A DNA stretch of 34,017 nucleotides, from the NCBI GenBank assembly GCA_026224805.1, contig JAMFRN010000199.1, positions 1-34,017 of the forward strand, in the 5' to 3' direction. A program made the translations under genes and the position numbers. The notes beneath the pieces were generated by a model. That model was not told the DNA's origin. It did not search any database and saw nothing but the letters and a program-made list of their open reading frames with translations. Positions 9,423 to 18,587 of this stretch are shown here, one piece after another (positions within the stretch are counted from its first letter, which is position 1; the number at the start of each line of letters is the position of its first letter). Source of the DNA: Nevskia soli. GTDB taxonomy: Bacteria; Pseudomonadota; Gammaproteobacteria; Nevskiales; Nevskiaceae.

Positions 9423-10187
9423 ATGGCAGACTCCAAGATGTCGTTTGCGCGCTCAGCGCCGGCCAATGATTGGCTGGTGATCTGCGACTTCGACGGCACC
9501 ATCGCCCATGTGGACGTGACCGATGGCGTGCTGAGCCGCTTCGCCCTGCCGCAGTGGGAGGCGATCGAGGCTGACTGGAAAGCCGGCCGCATCGGCTCGC
9601 GCGAATGCATGGCGCGACAGGTGGACCTGGTGCGCGCGCCGCGCGAAGCGCTGGACGCTTATCTCGACACGGTCGAGATCGATCCCGATTTTCCCGCCTT
9701 CGTCTTCGACTGCCGCGCACGCGGGCTCGAAGTGGTGGTGATCAGCGACGGCATCGATTATTCGATCCGGCGCATCCTGCAGCGCCACGGCCTCGACGAG
9801 CTGCCACTGGCCAGCAACCGCCTGCAGATGCTCGGCGGCGATCGCTATGCCCTGGAGTTTCCCGAAGCCAATCCGAAGTGCAGCGCCGGCAGCGGCACCT
9901 GCAAGTGCCGGGTCAGCAGCCGCCAGGCCAGCGGCCGCTCGCGCCTGCTGATCGGCGACGGCAGCTCGGATTTCTGCCTGGCCGCGGAAGCCGATCTGGT
10001 GTTCGCCAAGGACAAGCTGCTGACGCGCTGCATCGATCAGCGCCTGCCGCATCGCGCCTGTCCCGATTTCGCCAGCGCGCGGCGCCTGTTGCCGCAGCTG
10101 GATCGCCTGTCGTCGCGCGGCGTCGATCGCGCCGCCAATCGCAATATCAACCCTGTCATTTCCTTAGAGACTCTTGTCAATGGATAA
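9423..10187 (+). CDS. HAD-IB family phosphatase (MtnX-like)
   Basis: Cytoplasmic HAD-superfamily phosphatase, 254 residues. Motif I is DFDGT with nucleophile D22 and acid D24; motif II is VVISDG. Motif III/IV residues lie in LLIGDGSSDFCLAAEADLVFAK. A Cys cluster (CSAGSGTCKC, about residues 157-166) sits where MtnX-type enzymes carry their CGxCK segment. MtnX-like and PHOSPHO-like relatives act on small phosphomonoesters; no other methionine-salvage gene is nearby, so the MtnX reaction itself is unlikely. ATG at 9423 was chosen because it lies downstream of the sigma-54 promoter; ATG at 9438 is the alternative. The stop overlaps the aminotransferase start by 8 bp. First gene of the cassette. 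The physiological substrate is unknown. Confidence 0.85.
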   Translation: MADSKMSFARSAPANDWLVICDFDGTIAHVDVTDGVLSRFALPQWEAIEADWKAGRIGSRECMARQVDLVRAPREALDAYLDTVEIDPDFPAFVFDCRARGLEVVVISDGIDYSIRRILQRHGLDELPLASNRLQMLGGDRYALEFPEANPKCSAGSGTCKCRVSSRQASGRSRLLIGDGSSDFCLAAEADLVFAKDKLLTRCIDQRLPHRACPDFASARRLLPQLDRLSSRGVDRAANRNINPVISLETLVNG

Positions 10188-11601
10188 CGCTGTTCCGATG
10201 CGCACGATGGCCCCTTCCGATGTGCCTGCCTATGAAGCGGCGCTGCTGCGCGACGAAGCGCAATACTGTTCCTTCGGCGATACCGTTCATTACCTGAACC
10301 CGCCGCCGATTTTCGAGCGTTGCGAAGGCAGTTATATTTACAACGCCGCCGGCACGCCGTTCCTCGATCTGCAGATGTGGTATTCCGCGGTCAATTTCGG
10401 CTACGCCAACGAGCGCCTCAATAACGTCGTCAAGAAGCAGCTCGACACCCTGCCGCAGGTGGCCAGTCAGTACCTGCACCCGACCAAGATCCAGCTGGCG
10501 ACGATGGTCGCCCAGGACGCCGAGAAGAAGTTCGGCCACAAGGGCCGCGTCCACTTCAACGTCGGCGGCTCGCAGTCGGTGGAGGATTCGCTCAAGCTGG
10601 TGCGCAACGCCAGCAACGGCAAGAGCCTGATGTTCGCCTTCGAGGGCGGCTACCACGGCCGCACCCTCGGCGCCTCGGCCATCACTTCCAGCTACCGCTA
10701 CCGCCGCCGCCACGGCCATTTCGGCGACCGCGCGCAGTTCGTGCCGTTCCCCTACCACTTCCGCGGCCCCAAGGGCATGAGCAAGGAAGAGTACGGCAGC
10801 CAGTGCGTCAAGCAGTTCGAGCGCCTGTTCGAGACCGAGTACAACGGCGTGTGGGATCCCAAGGCCGGCCAGGCCGAATACGCCGCCTTCTACGTCGAGC
10901 CGATCCAGGGCACCGGCGGCTATGTCATCCCGCCGATGAATTTCTTCATCGAGCTGAAGAAGGTGCTGGACAAGTACGGCATCCTGATGGTGGTGGACGA
11001 AATCCAGATGGGTTTCTTCCGCACCGGCAAGCTGTGGTCGATCGAGCACTTCGGCGTCAAGCCGGACGTGATCGTGTTCGGCAAGGCGCTGACCAACGGC
11101 CTCAACCCGCTGGCCGGCATCTGGGCGCGCGAAGAGCTGATCAACCCGACCGTGTTCCCGCCCGGCTCGACCCACTCCACCTTCGCCTCCAACCCGATCG
11201 GCACCGCCGTCGGCCTGGAAACGATGAAGATGCTGGCCGAGACCGACTATGAAACCATGGTCATGGACAAGGGCGCTTACTTCCTCGAGGGCCTGAAGCA
11301 GCTGCAGAAGCGCTTCCCCATCATCGGCGACGTCGACGGCCTGGGCCTGGCGCTGCGCGCGGAAATCTGCGGCAAGGACGGCTTCACGCCGGACAAGGCC
11401 ATGGTCGACCGCCTCTGCGACGAGTGCATGAAGGGCGACCTGGTAGTGAAGGGCAAGAAGTACGGCCTGGTGCTGGACATCGGCGGCTACTACAAGAACG
11501 TCATCACCTTCGCCCCGTCCCTGCATATCAGCAAGGAAGAGATCGATCTCGGCCTCGAGCTGCTCGGCCAGGCCCTGCACCGTGTCACCACCAGCCGCTG
11601 A
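10180..11601 (+). CDS. Class III PLP-dependent aminotransferase
   Basis: Fold-type I class III aminotransferase, 473 residues. The class signature is clear: VVDEIQMGFFRTGKLW with cofactor-contacting D273, then VIVFGKALTNGLNPLAG with the PLP-lysine K302. GGSQSVEDSLKLVRN and FEGGYHGRTLGASA form the phosphate-binding region. Known class III enzymes transfer omega-amino groups of ornithine, GABA, diamines or amino-alcohol-like compounds to 2-oxo acids. This sequence is not obviously ArgD, GabT or HemL, and there is no pathway neighbour to name the donor. ATG at 10180 overlaps the end of the phosphatase gene by 8 bp with AGAGA about 9 bases upstream; ATG 10198 is an alternative. It is unusually well conserved in appearance, with long stretches lacking insertions. 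Confidence 0.9.
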   Translation: MDNAVPMRTMAPSDVPAYEAALLRDEAQYCSFGDTVHYLNPPPIFERCEGSYIYNAAGTPFLDLQMWYSAVNFGYANERLNNVVKKQLDTLPQVASQYLHPTKIQLATMVAQDAEKKFGHKGRVHFNVGGSQSVEDSLKLVRNASNGKSLMFAFEGGYHGRTLGASAITSSYRYRRRHGHFGDRAQFVPFPYHFRGPKGMSKEEYGSQCVKQFERLFETEYNGVWDPKAGQAEYAAFYVEPIQGTGGYVIPPMNFFIELKKVLDKYGILMVVDEIQMGFFRTGKLWSIEHFGVKPDVIVFGKALTNGLNPLAGIWAREELINPTVFPPGSTHSTFASNPIGTAVGLETMKMLAETDYETMVMDKGAYFLEGLKQLQKRFPIIGDVDGLGLALRAEICGKDGFTPDKAMVDRLCDECMKGDLVVKGKKYGLVLDIGGYYKNVITFAPSLHISKEEIDLGLELLGQALHRVTTSR

Positions 11602-11609
11602 ACCAAGCC

Positions 11610-12476
11610 ATGAACCAGACCCCGGCCGAAGGCATCAAGGATCACAGCTTCTTCTACGAAGGCGGCGACGTCGGCGTGCTGCTGATCCACGGCCTCACCG
11701 GCACGCCGGTGGAGATGCGCTTCATCGGCAAAGGGCTGCACAAGGCCGGCTTCACCGTCTACGGCGTGCAGCTGCCGGGGCACTGCGGCGATGAAGCCGA
11801 CCTGCTGGCGACCAGCTGGCAGGACTGGGTCGCCGGCGTCGAGCAGGCGCTGGATGCCTTGCGCGGCAAAGTCAGGACGGTGTTCGTCGGCGGCCTGTCG
11901 ATGGGCGCGATCCTGTCGCTGCATCTGGCGGCGAAGCATCCGGACAAGGTCGACGGCCTGCTGCTGTACGGTCCGACGCTGCGCTATGACGGCTGGACCA
12001 TTCCCTGGTACAGCTTCCTGCTGAAGCTGCTGATCAACACGCCGATCGGCCACAACTACCGCTTCATGGAGAAGCACCCCTACGGCATCAAGGACGAGCG
12101 CCTGCGCCGCCGCGTGGTGCAGAACATGCTCTCCGGCAACAGCGCCGACGCCGGCCTGGCCGGCACCCCGGCGCGCGCCCTGCGGGAAATGTGGCGGCTG
12201 GTGGCCCAGGTCAAGAAGGAGCTGCCGTCGATCCAGACCCCGGCCCTGGTGCTGCATGCGCGCGAGGACGACGTCAGCAGCATCGGCAATGCCTATTACA
12301 TCGCCCGGCACCTGGCCGGACCGGTGGACGTCAGCCTGCTCGACGACAGCTACCACATGATCACCGTGGACCGGCAGCGCGACCAGGTGCTGGCGCGCAG
12401 CATCGAGCACCTGCAGCGCTGGTGCGCCCAGGCCGAGCCCCGCTCCGGCAATCTGCGGATCGCCGCTGTATCCTGA
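11610..12476 (+). CDS. Alpha/beta hydrolase, Est30/monoacylglycerol-lipase-like
   Basis: Serine hydrolase of 288 residues with no signal peptide, so cytoplasmic. The oxyanion segment is LLIHGLTGTPVEM (about 25-36). The nucleophile elbow is GGLSMG with S97. The acid is probably D220 or D221 in LVLHAREDDVSS, and the histidine is H249 in DDSYHMITVDRQRDQV. These features fit carboxylesterase Est30 and bacterial monoglyceride lipases, which cleave short acyl esters. The ATG at 11610 lies 8 bp after the aminotransferase stop, so it belongs to the same transcript. It could release, or transfer, an acyl group on the product of the phosphatase and aminotransferase. That role is inference from position only. 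Confidence 0.87.
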   Translation: MNQTPAEGIKDHSFFYEGGDVGVLLIHGLTGTPVEMRFIGKGLHKAGFTVYGVQLPGHCGDEADLLATSWQDWVAGVEQALDALRGKVRTVFVGGLSMGAILSLHLAAKHPDKVDGLLLYGPTLRYDGWTIPWYSFLLKLLINTPIGHNYRFMEKHPYGIKDERLRRRVVQNMLSGNSADAGLAGTPARALREMWRLVAQVKKELPSIQTPALVLHAREDDVSSIGNAYYIARHLAGPVDVSLLDDSYHMITVDRQRDQVLARSIEHLQRWCAQAEPRSGNLRIAAVS

Positions 12477-12487
12477 AGCCACGCTCA

Positions 12488-12536
12488 ACCCTCGCGAATC
12501 GCGCGGGGGCAACCGGGGCAGGGATTTCGCGAGGGT
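12488..12536 (+). promoter_or_regulatory. Hairpin overlapping the ribosome site of the kinase gene
   Basis: ACCCTCGCGAA (12488-12498) and TTCGCGAGGGT (12526-12536) form a perfect 11-bp stem with a 27-base loop. The right arm includes GAGGG (12531-12535), the likely ribosome site located 6 bases before the GTG start at 12542. When folded, the site would be hidden. There is no T-run, so a simple intrinsic terminator is less likely. Confidence 0.6.
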
Positions 12537-12541
12537 AACCC

Positions 12542-14314
12542 GTGGTGGCTGCAAACGAAGCTGCGCAACGGCACAGGCCTGGTATCGCCACGCGGCGTCG
12601 CGGCTCCCTGCAGGTGCGGCTGCTGCTGGCCTTCCTGATCGTCGGCCTGGTACCGATGTTCTTTGCCGCCGAGCTGGCCAGCCAGGTGGTGACGCGCGCC
12701 TTCGAGGCCAATCTCAAGACCTGGCTCAACGACACTTCGATCTACTTCCTCAGCAGCATCGCCGATTCGCAGCAGGAAGCCGCCGAAATCGCGCGGGCGC
12801 TGGCGCGGCAGCCCGAGCTGCTGCAGGGCCTGGTCGAACGGCAGGGCGAGGTGCCGCCGCTGATCCGCGACATCATCGCCGGCGAAGGTTTCCACGTCCT
12901 GGCGATCATCGACGACCGCGGCGGCTTTGTGTACAGCTCGATCCCCATGCGCAGCAGCCAGCGCATCCGCCTGGGCAGCGTCATCACGCTATACCGGACG
13001 GAGACAGACAAGGGCAGCAGCACCATGGTCGCCGCGGTCGAGCCGTTCCAGAGCGGCGGCCGGCAATACCAGCTGCTGCTCGGTTCCTGGCTCGACGACG
13101 ATTTCTTCGGTCGTCTCGGCTCGCTGACGTCCTTCGATTTCCGCCTCTACAGCGACGAGGCCGACGGCTTCCATGAGCTGTATCGTTCGCAGGGCGCCAG
13201 CGACCGCAGCACCATGCTGGAGCCGCGCATCGTGGCGGAACTGCGCCGGCCGGATGCCGAAGTATTCGACCGCCAGGCCGCCGGCGGGGCCTTCACCGGC
13301 ATCTACCGCCCCCTGAGCAGCGACGTCGGCCAGCTCCAGGGGGTGGTGTTCTGCGGACTCAAGACCCACGATTGGGCCACCAACTGGGTTTCGCGCGGCA
13401 ATGTCTTCATCATCATTTTCCTCACCGGCACGGCGCTGTCGCTGCTGGTCGGCTACGCCGTGTCGCGCCGGCTGGCGCATCCGCTGCGCTCCCTGGCTTC
13501 CGGCGTGCAGGCCATCACCGCAGGCGACTATCACAGCCGCGTCGCGGTCGAGGGCAACGACGAGGTGGCGGAGCTGGCGGAAGCGTTCAACGGCATGTCG
13601 CAGCGCCTGGAGCAGCTGCACGAGCTGGAGTCCCAATTGCGGCGCCGCGACCGCCTGTCGGCGCTGGGCCAGGTGGCGGCGGGCATCGCCCACGAAGTGC
13701 GCAATCCGCTGGGCATCATCCGCACCTCGGCGGAGCTGATCCGCAAGCGCCAGCGCATTGCCGAGGCCGACCAGCAGCTGCTGGAGAACGTCATCGGCGA
13801 GGTGCGCCGCATCGATCAGCTGATCACCGACTTCCTGGCCTTCGTCAAGCCGGTGTCGCTGATGCAGCTGCCGCTGCGCACCAGCGACCTCATCAGCCGC
13901 GTCACGCGCTTCTGCGAGCCCGAGCTGGGCGTGCGGGGCATCGCCCTGGAAGTGCGCGACGAGGCTCCCGACGCCTGGGTCGACGGCGACGCCGACTCCC
14001 TCTACCAGGCCGCGCTCAACGTCGTGCTCAATGCCATCGACGCCATGCCCGGCGGCGGCAAGCTGCTCATCGGCCAGCGCATCGACGGAAAATTCCTGTG
14101 CCTGCGCTTCACCGATTCGGGTCCGGGCCTGCCCGAGGCGGTGCGCGAGCGGGTGTTCGACCCGTTCTTCACCACCAAGCCGCAGGGTACCGGCCTGGGG
14201 CTGGCCAAGGTGCTGAGCGTGATGGAAGGCCACCGCGGCAGCGTCGAGTGCCGCAACGAAACTGGCGGCGGCGCAACCTTTGAATTTATCCTGCCGCTGT
14301 CGAAAAAAGATTGA
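12542..14314 (+). CDS. Membrane histidine kinase (NtrB-like, HAMP-HisKA-HATPase)
   Basis: Sensor kinase of 590 residues. Helix 1 (about 26-48) and helix 2 (about 287-308) enclose a roughly 235-residue periplasmic domain that looks like a Cache-type ligand domain (VLAIIDDRGGFVYSS, then a long mixed region), although the ligand is unknown. HAMP (about 309-360) is followed by HisKA with H384 in GIAHEVRNPLGIIRTSAELI. The ATPase domain has N box NVVLNAIDAMPGG (about 493-505), DSGPGLPE, PFFTTKPQGTGLGLAKV. EVRNPLG kinases of this kind typically partner NtrC-type activators, and such a gene follows directly. The start is GTG at 12542, with GTG 12545 also possible; GAGGG lies 6 bases upstream inside a hairpin. 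Confidence 0.92.
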   Translation: MVAANEAAQRHRPGIATRRRGSLQVRLLLAFLIVGLVPMFFAAELASQVVTRAFEANLKTWLNDTSIYFLSSIADSQQEAAEIARALARQPELLQGLVERQGEVPPLIRDIIAGEGFHVLAIIDDRGGFVYSSIPMRSSQRIRLGSVITLYRTETDKGSSTMVAAVEPFQSGGRQYQLLLGSWLDDDFFGRLGSLTSFDFRLYSDEADGFHELYRSQGASDRSTMLEPRIVAELRRPDAEVFDRQAAGGAFTGIYRPLSSDVGQLQGVVFCGLKTHDWATNWVSRGNVFIIIFLTGTALSLLVGYAVSRRLAHPLRSLASGVQAITAGDYHSRVAVEGNDEVAELAEAFNGMSQRLEQLHELESQLRRRDRLSALGQVAAGIAHEVRNPLGIIRTSAELIRKRQRIAEADQQLLENVIGEVRRIDQLITDFLAFVKPVSLMQLPLRTSDLISRVTRFCEPELGVRGIALEVRDEAPDAWVDGDADSLYQAALNVVLNAIDAMPGGGKLLIGQRIDGKFLCLRFTDSGPGLPEAVRERVFDPFFTTKPQGTGLGLAKVLSVMEGHRGSVECRNETGGGATFEFILPLSKKD

Positions 14315-14330
14315 TGGACCGGATTATTCG

Positions 14331-15710
<1,380 letters not shown>

Positions 15711-15721
15711 GGCCGTAACAA

Positions 15722-15812
15722 ATCCTTCCACACCCCCTGTCAGCCTGAGCGTAGCGAAGGATCTGGCCGCCCATGGATGGGTCTTAACGGGCCAACCAGC
15801 ACAACCATCCAT
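15722..15812. repeat. Intergenic repeat-like element with two inverted repeats
   Basis: This segment contains ATCCTTC/GAAGGAT (15722-15728 and 15756-15762) flanking CCTGAGCGTAGC, and ATGGATGG/CCATCCAT (15773-15780 and 15805-15812). The CTGAGCGTAGCGAAGGATCT core strongly resembles a family of short dispersed intergenic repeats seen in many proteobacterial genomes. It sits between the sigma-54 activator and the cyclopropane synthase gene and may also end transcription. Only one copy is present in this window. Confidence 0.5.
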
Positions 15813-15836
15813 CCGCAAGCAGATCTCAAGGCGCCC

Positions 15837-17084
15837 ATGCTCGGTAAATTTCTCGATCGTCTGCTGAAGAAAGCCCTGTCTGATCTCGTTCGCAGCGGCC
15901 ATCTGACGGTGGTCACGGCGAGCGGAGCGGCGCTGACCTTCGGTGACGGCAGCGGCGCGCTGTCGCAGGTGCGCTTCGCCGACGCGATGGCGCAGTGGGG
16001 CTTCATGACCGATCCCGAGCTGCGCCTGGGCGAGCTGTTCAGCGACGGCCGGCTGCTGGTCGAGGCAGGCACCATCTACGATTTCCTGGCCCTGGTGCTG
16101 GGCAATGTACGGGCCGCGCCGCAGGCGCGGCCGAATGCGCTGGTGCGCACGGCCAACCGGCTGCGCTTCGCCACGCGGCGCTTGCGCCAGCGCAACACGG
16201 CGCGGCGCGCCAAGAGCAACGTGGCGCATCACTACGATCTGGGCGACGAGCTGTACCGTCTGTTTCTCGACGACGACTGGCAATATTCCTGCGCCTACTT
16301 CGAAACTCCTGGGCAGAGCCTGGAACAGGCGCAGCTGGCGAAAAAGCGCCACATCGCCGCCAAGCTGCTGCTGCAGCCCGGGCAGCGCGTACTGGACATC
16401 GGCTGCGGCTGGGGCGGCCTGGCGCTGTACCTGGCGCGGACCGCGGCGGCCGGCAGCGTGCTGGGCATCACCCTGTCGGAGGAGCAGCTCGCCACGGCGC
16501 GCCGCCGCGCCGCGGCAGGCGGCCTGGATGGAACTGTGGAGTTCCAGCTCACCGACTATCGCGAGCTGCAGGACGGCTTCGACCGCATCGTCTCCGTCGG
16601 CATGTTCGAACACGTTGGTCTGGCCTATTACGACACCTACTTCCAGCACTGCCGGCGCCTGCTGCGGCCCGACGGCGTCATGCTGCTGCATACCATCGGC
16701 TGCACCGGCGTGCCCAGCCACGCCAACCCCTGGCTGGACAAGTACATTTTCCCCGGCGGTTACCTGCCCACCCTGTCCGAGCTGACGCCGGCCATCGAGC
16801 GCTCCGGCCTGATGGTGACCGACATCGAGGTACTGCGGCTGCATTACGCCGAGACGCTGCTGCACTGGCGCCAGCGTTTCATGCGGCGCCGCGACGAAGC
16901 GCTGCGGCTCTACGACGAGAGATTCTGCCGCTTGTGGGAGTTCTACCTGGCGTTCTGCGAAGCGGCGTTCCGCTACGAGGACGTGGTGGTGTTCCAGGTG
17001 CAGCTCGCCGTAAAAACCGAGACGGTGCCGCCGACCCGGAGCTACGTCGAGGAACGCGAAGCGGTGCTGCGCTCGCGGGAATGA
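15837..17084 (+). CDS. cfa: Cyclopropane-fatty-acyl-phospholipid synthase family protein
   Basis: SAM-dependent methyltransferase, 415 residues, that would convert cis double bonds of membrane phospholipid acyl chains into cyclopropane rings at the inner membrane surface. An N-terminal lipid-binding domain (about 1-115) is followed by HYDLGDELYRLFLDDDWQYSC. The SAM site is VLDIGCGWGGLALYLA, with EHVG in the catalytic region (SVGMFEHVGLAYYDTYF). The C-terminus has LHYAETLLHWRQRF and RLWEFYLAFCEAAFRYEDVVVFQ, typical of Cfa. ATG at 15837 (MLGKFLDRLLKKAL) was chosen; a longer frame to 15777 lies in the repeat-like region and lacks homology. It is downstream of the sigma-54 cassette but separated by 126 bp, so it is probably independent. 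Confidence 0.92.
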   Translation: MLGKFLDRLLKKALSDLVRSGHLTVVTASGAALTFGDGSGALSQVRFADAMAQWGFMTDPELRLGELFSDGRLLVEAGTIYDFLALVLGNVRAAPQARPNALVRTANRLRFATRRLRQRNTARRAKSNVAHHYDLGDELYRLFLDDDWQYSCAYFETPGQSLEQAQLAKKRHIAAKLLLQPGQRVLDIGCGWGGLALYLARTAAAGSVLGITLSEEQLATARRRAAAGGLDGTVEFQLTDYRELQDGFDRIVSVGMFEHVGLAYYDTYFQHCRRLLRPDGVMLLHTIGCTGVPSHANPWLDKYIFPGGYLPTLSELTPAIERSGLMVTDIEVLRLHYAETLLHWRQRFMRRRDEALRLYDERFCRLWEFYLAFCEAAFRYEDVVVFQVQLAVKTETVPPTRSYVEEREAVLRSRE

Positions 17085-17136
17085 GCGCATCGGGCTTAAA
17101 CTGACGGCCGTTATGAACCGTGCAGGGCAGGAAAAA

Positions 17137-17793
17137 ATGAGCAAGCCGATACGCATCGATTTCGTTTCCGACGTGTCCTGCCCCTGGTGCGTCATCGGCC
17201 TGCAATCGCTGGAAACGGCGCTGGCCCGGGCGGGCGATCAGGTCAAGGCCGAGCTGCATTTCCAGCCGTTCGAGCTGAATCCGGGGATGCCGCCGGCGGG
17301 GCAGGACATCGTCGAGCACCTGGCGCAGAAATACGGCTCGACCCCGGCCCAGATCGAAGGCAATCGCGAAGCGATCCGCGCCCGCGGCGCCGACGTCGGA
17401 TTCACCTTCCGCATGGACCGGCGCGGCCGCATCTACAACACCTTCGATGCGCACCGGCTGCTGCACTGGGCCGAGCTGGAAGGGCATCAGGTCGCGCTCA
17501 AGCATGCCCTGTTCCAGGCGTATTTCACCGATGGAAAGAATCCCGCCGATCACGAGGTGCTGATCGATCTGGCGGCCCAGGTGGGTCTGGACGCGGCGCG
17601 CGCGCGGACCATCCTGTCTTCCGACGCCTACGCCGAGGAAGTGCGCGAGCAGGAGCGCTTTTACCAGGACCGGGGCATCCATTCGGTCCCCGCCATCATC
17701 ATCAATCAGCGCCATCTGATCTCCGGCGGCCAGCCGCCCGAGGTGTTCGAGCAGGCGCTGCGGCAGATTGCCACCGCGTCCGAGCAGGACTGA
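17137..17793 (+). CDS. DsbA-family oxidoreductase (FrnE-like)
   Basis: Cytoplasmic thioredoxin-fold protein of 218 residues with a CPWC active site at residues 15-18 (SDVSCPWCVIG), followed by the helical insertion of the FrnE/HCCA-isomerase branch (FDAHRLLHWAELEG, about residues 102-115). The cis-Pro loop is GIHSVPAIIIN, and GGQPPEVFEQAL ends the fold. FrnE relatives are linked to oxidative stress and disulfide handling. There is no signal peptide. ATG at 17137 has AGGA 4-5 bases upstream; the in-frame ATG at 17113 is an alternative that adds 8 residues. Its stop is 5 bp from the next gene, so the two are probably co-transcribed. Confidence 0.9.
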   Translation: MSKPIRIDFVSDVSCPWCVIGLQSLETALARAGDQVKAELHFQPFELNPGMPPAGQDIVEHLAQKYGSTPAQIEGNREAIRARGADVGFTFRMDRRGRIYNTFDAHRLLHWAELEGHQVALKHALFQAYFTDGKNPADHEVLIDLAAQVGLDAARARTILSSDAYAEEVREQERFYQDRGIHSVPAIIINQRHLISGGQPPEVFEQALRQIATASEQD

Positions 17794-17798
17794 GCGGA

Positions 17799-18545
17799 AT
17801 GAAGCGGCCGCGCTATCTGCTGGCGGCCTGCGCTCTGGTTTGGGCAGCAGCCGGCAGCGCCTGCCACCAGGGTGATCCCGACGCGCTGTGGAAGATCGTG
17901 CATCAGCGCTGTGTGCCGGATCAGCAGCAGCATGGCAATCCTGCTCCCTGCGCGCTGGTCGATCTGGCGCACGGCGAAGAGCAGGGCTATGCGGTGCTGA
18001 AGGATCGCAATGGTCCCACGCAGTTCCTGCTGATCCCGACCGCTCCGCTCAGCGGCATCGAGAGTCCCGCGCTGCTGGCGGCTGATGCGCCGCCCTATTT
18101 TGCGGAGGCATGGGGGGCGCGCAGTTTCGTCGAGCGCGCGGCGCAACGCTCACTGCCGCGCGAGGCCATAGGTCTTGCCATCAATTCCAGGTACGGGCGC
18201 TCGCAGAATCAGTTGCATATCCACATCGATTGCCTCAAGCCCGAGGTCCGCGAAGCCCTGCACGCGCATCTGGGCGAAGTCGGCGAGCACTGGGCACTGC
18301 TGGATGTGCCGCTGGCCGGGCGCAGGTATCGCGCCATGCGCATCAGCGAGGCCGCGTTCGATCGGGCCAATCCGTTCGCACTGCTGGCCGATGCGCCGGC
18401 AGGCATGGCGCGGCATACCCTGGTGGTGGCGGGCGCCATCTTCGAGGACCAGACGCCGGGCTTCATCCTGCTGGACGATAGCGCGGACCTGTGGCGCCTG
18501 GATCGCGGCCATGGCGAGGACTTGCAGAGCCATAGCTGCTCCTGA
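17799..18545 (+). CDS. cdh: CDP-diacylglycerol pyrophosphatase
   Basis: Hydrolyses CDP-diacylglycerol to phosphatidate and CMP, 248 residues. An N-terminal signal (MKRPRYLLAACALVWAAAG) ends near a Cys (SAC, residue 22), so it is membrane-attached or periplasmic, as in E. coli. The family is a HIT-like variant; the motif is NQLHIHIDCL (about residues 138-147), with both histidines present. The N-terminal domain shows ALWKIVHQRCVPD and FLLIPTAPLSGIESP, typical of Cdh, and the length agrees. The ATG at 17799 follows the oxidoreductase stop by 5 bp with GAGCGGA upstream. Together with the cyclopropane synthase gene it gives this stretch a phospholipid theme. Confidence 0.88.
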   Translation: MKRPRYLLAACALVWAAAGSACHQGDPDALWKIVHQRCVPDQQQHGNPAPCALVDLAHGEEQGYAVLKDRNGPTQFLLIPTAPLSGIESPALLAADAPPYFAEAWGARSFVERAAQRSLPREAIGLAINSRYGRSQNQLHIHIDCLKPEVREALHAHLGEVGEHWALLDVPLAGRRYRAMRISEAAFDRANPFALLADAPAGMARHTLVVAGAIFEDQTPGFILLDDSADLWRLDRGHGEDLQSHSCS

Positions 18546-18550
18546 TCGCG

Positions 18551-18568
18551 TCGGGCCTTTGCGCCCGA
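18551..18568. terminator. Weak hairpin between convergent genes
   Basis: TCGGGC (18551-18556) and GCCCGA (18563-18568) form a 6-bp stem with a 6-base loop, between the cdh stop and the LysR gene stop. There is no T-run on either strand. The convergent position suggests a bidirectional terminator, but support is weak. Confidence 0.35.
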
Positions 18569-18587
18569 GCGCGGCCACGCGCGAGTC

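Noticed and set aside
10177-11580. A 467-codon leftward open frame opposite the aminotransferase
   Set aside because: It is an exact antisense shadow of a conserved PLP enzyme.
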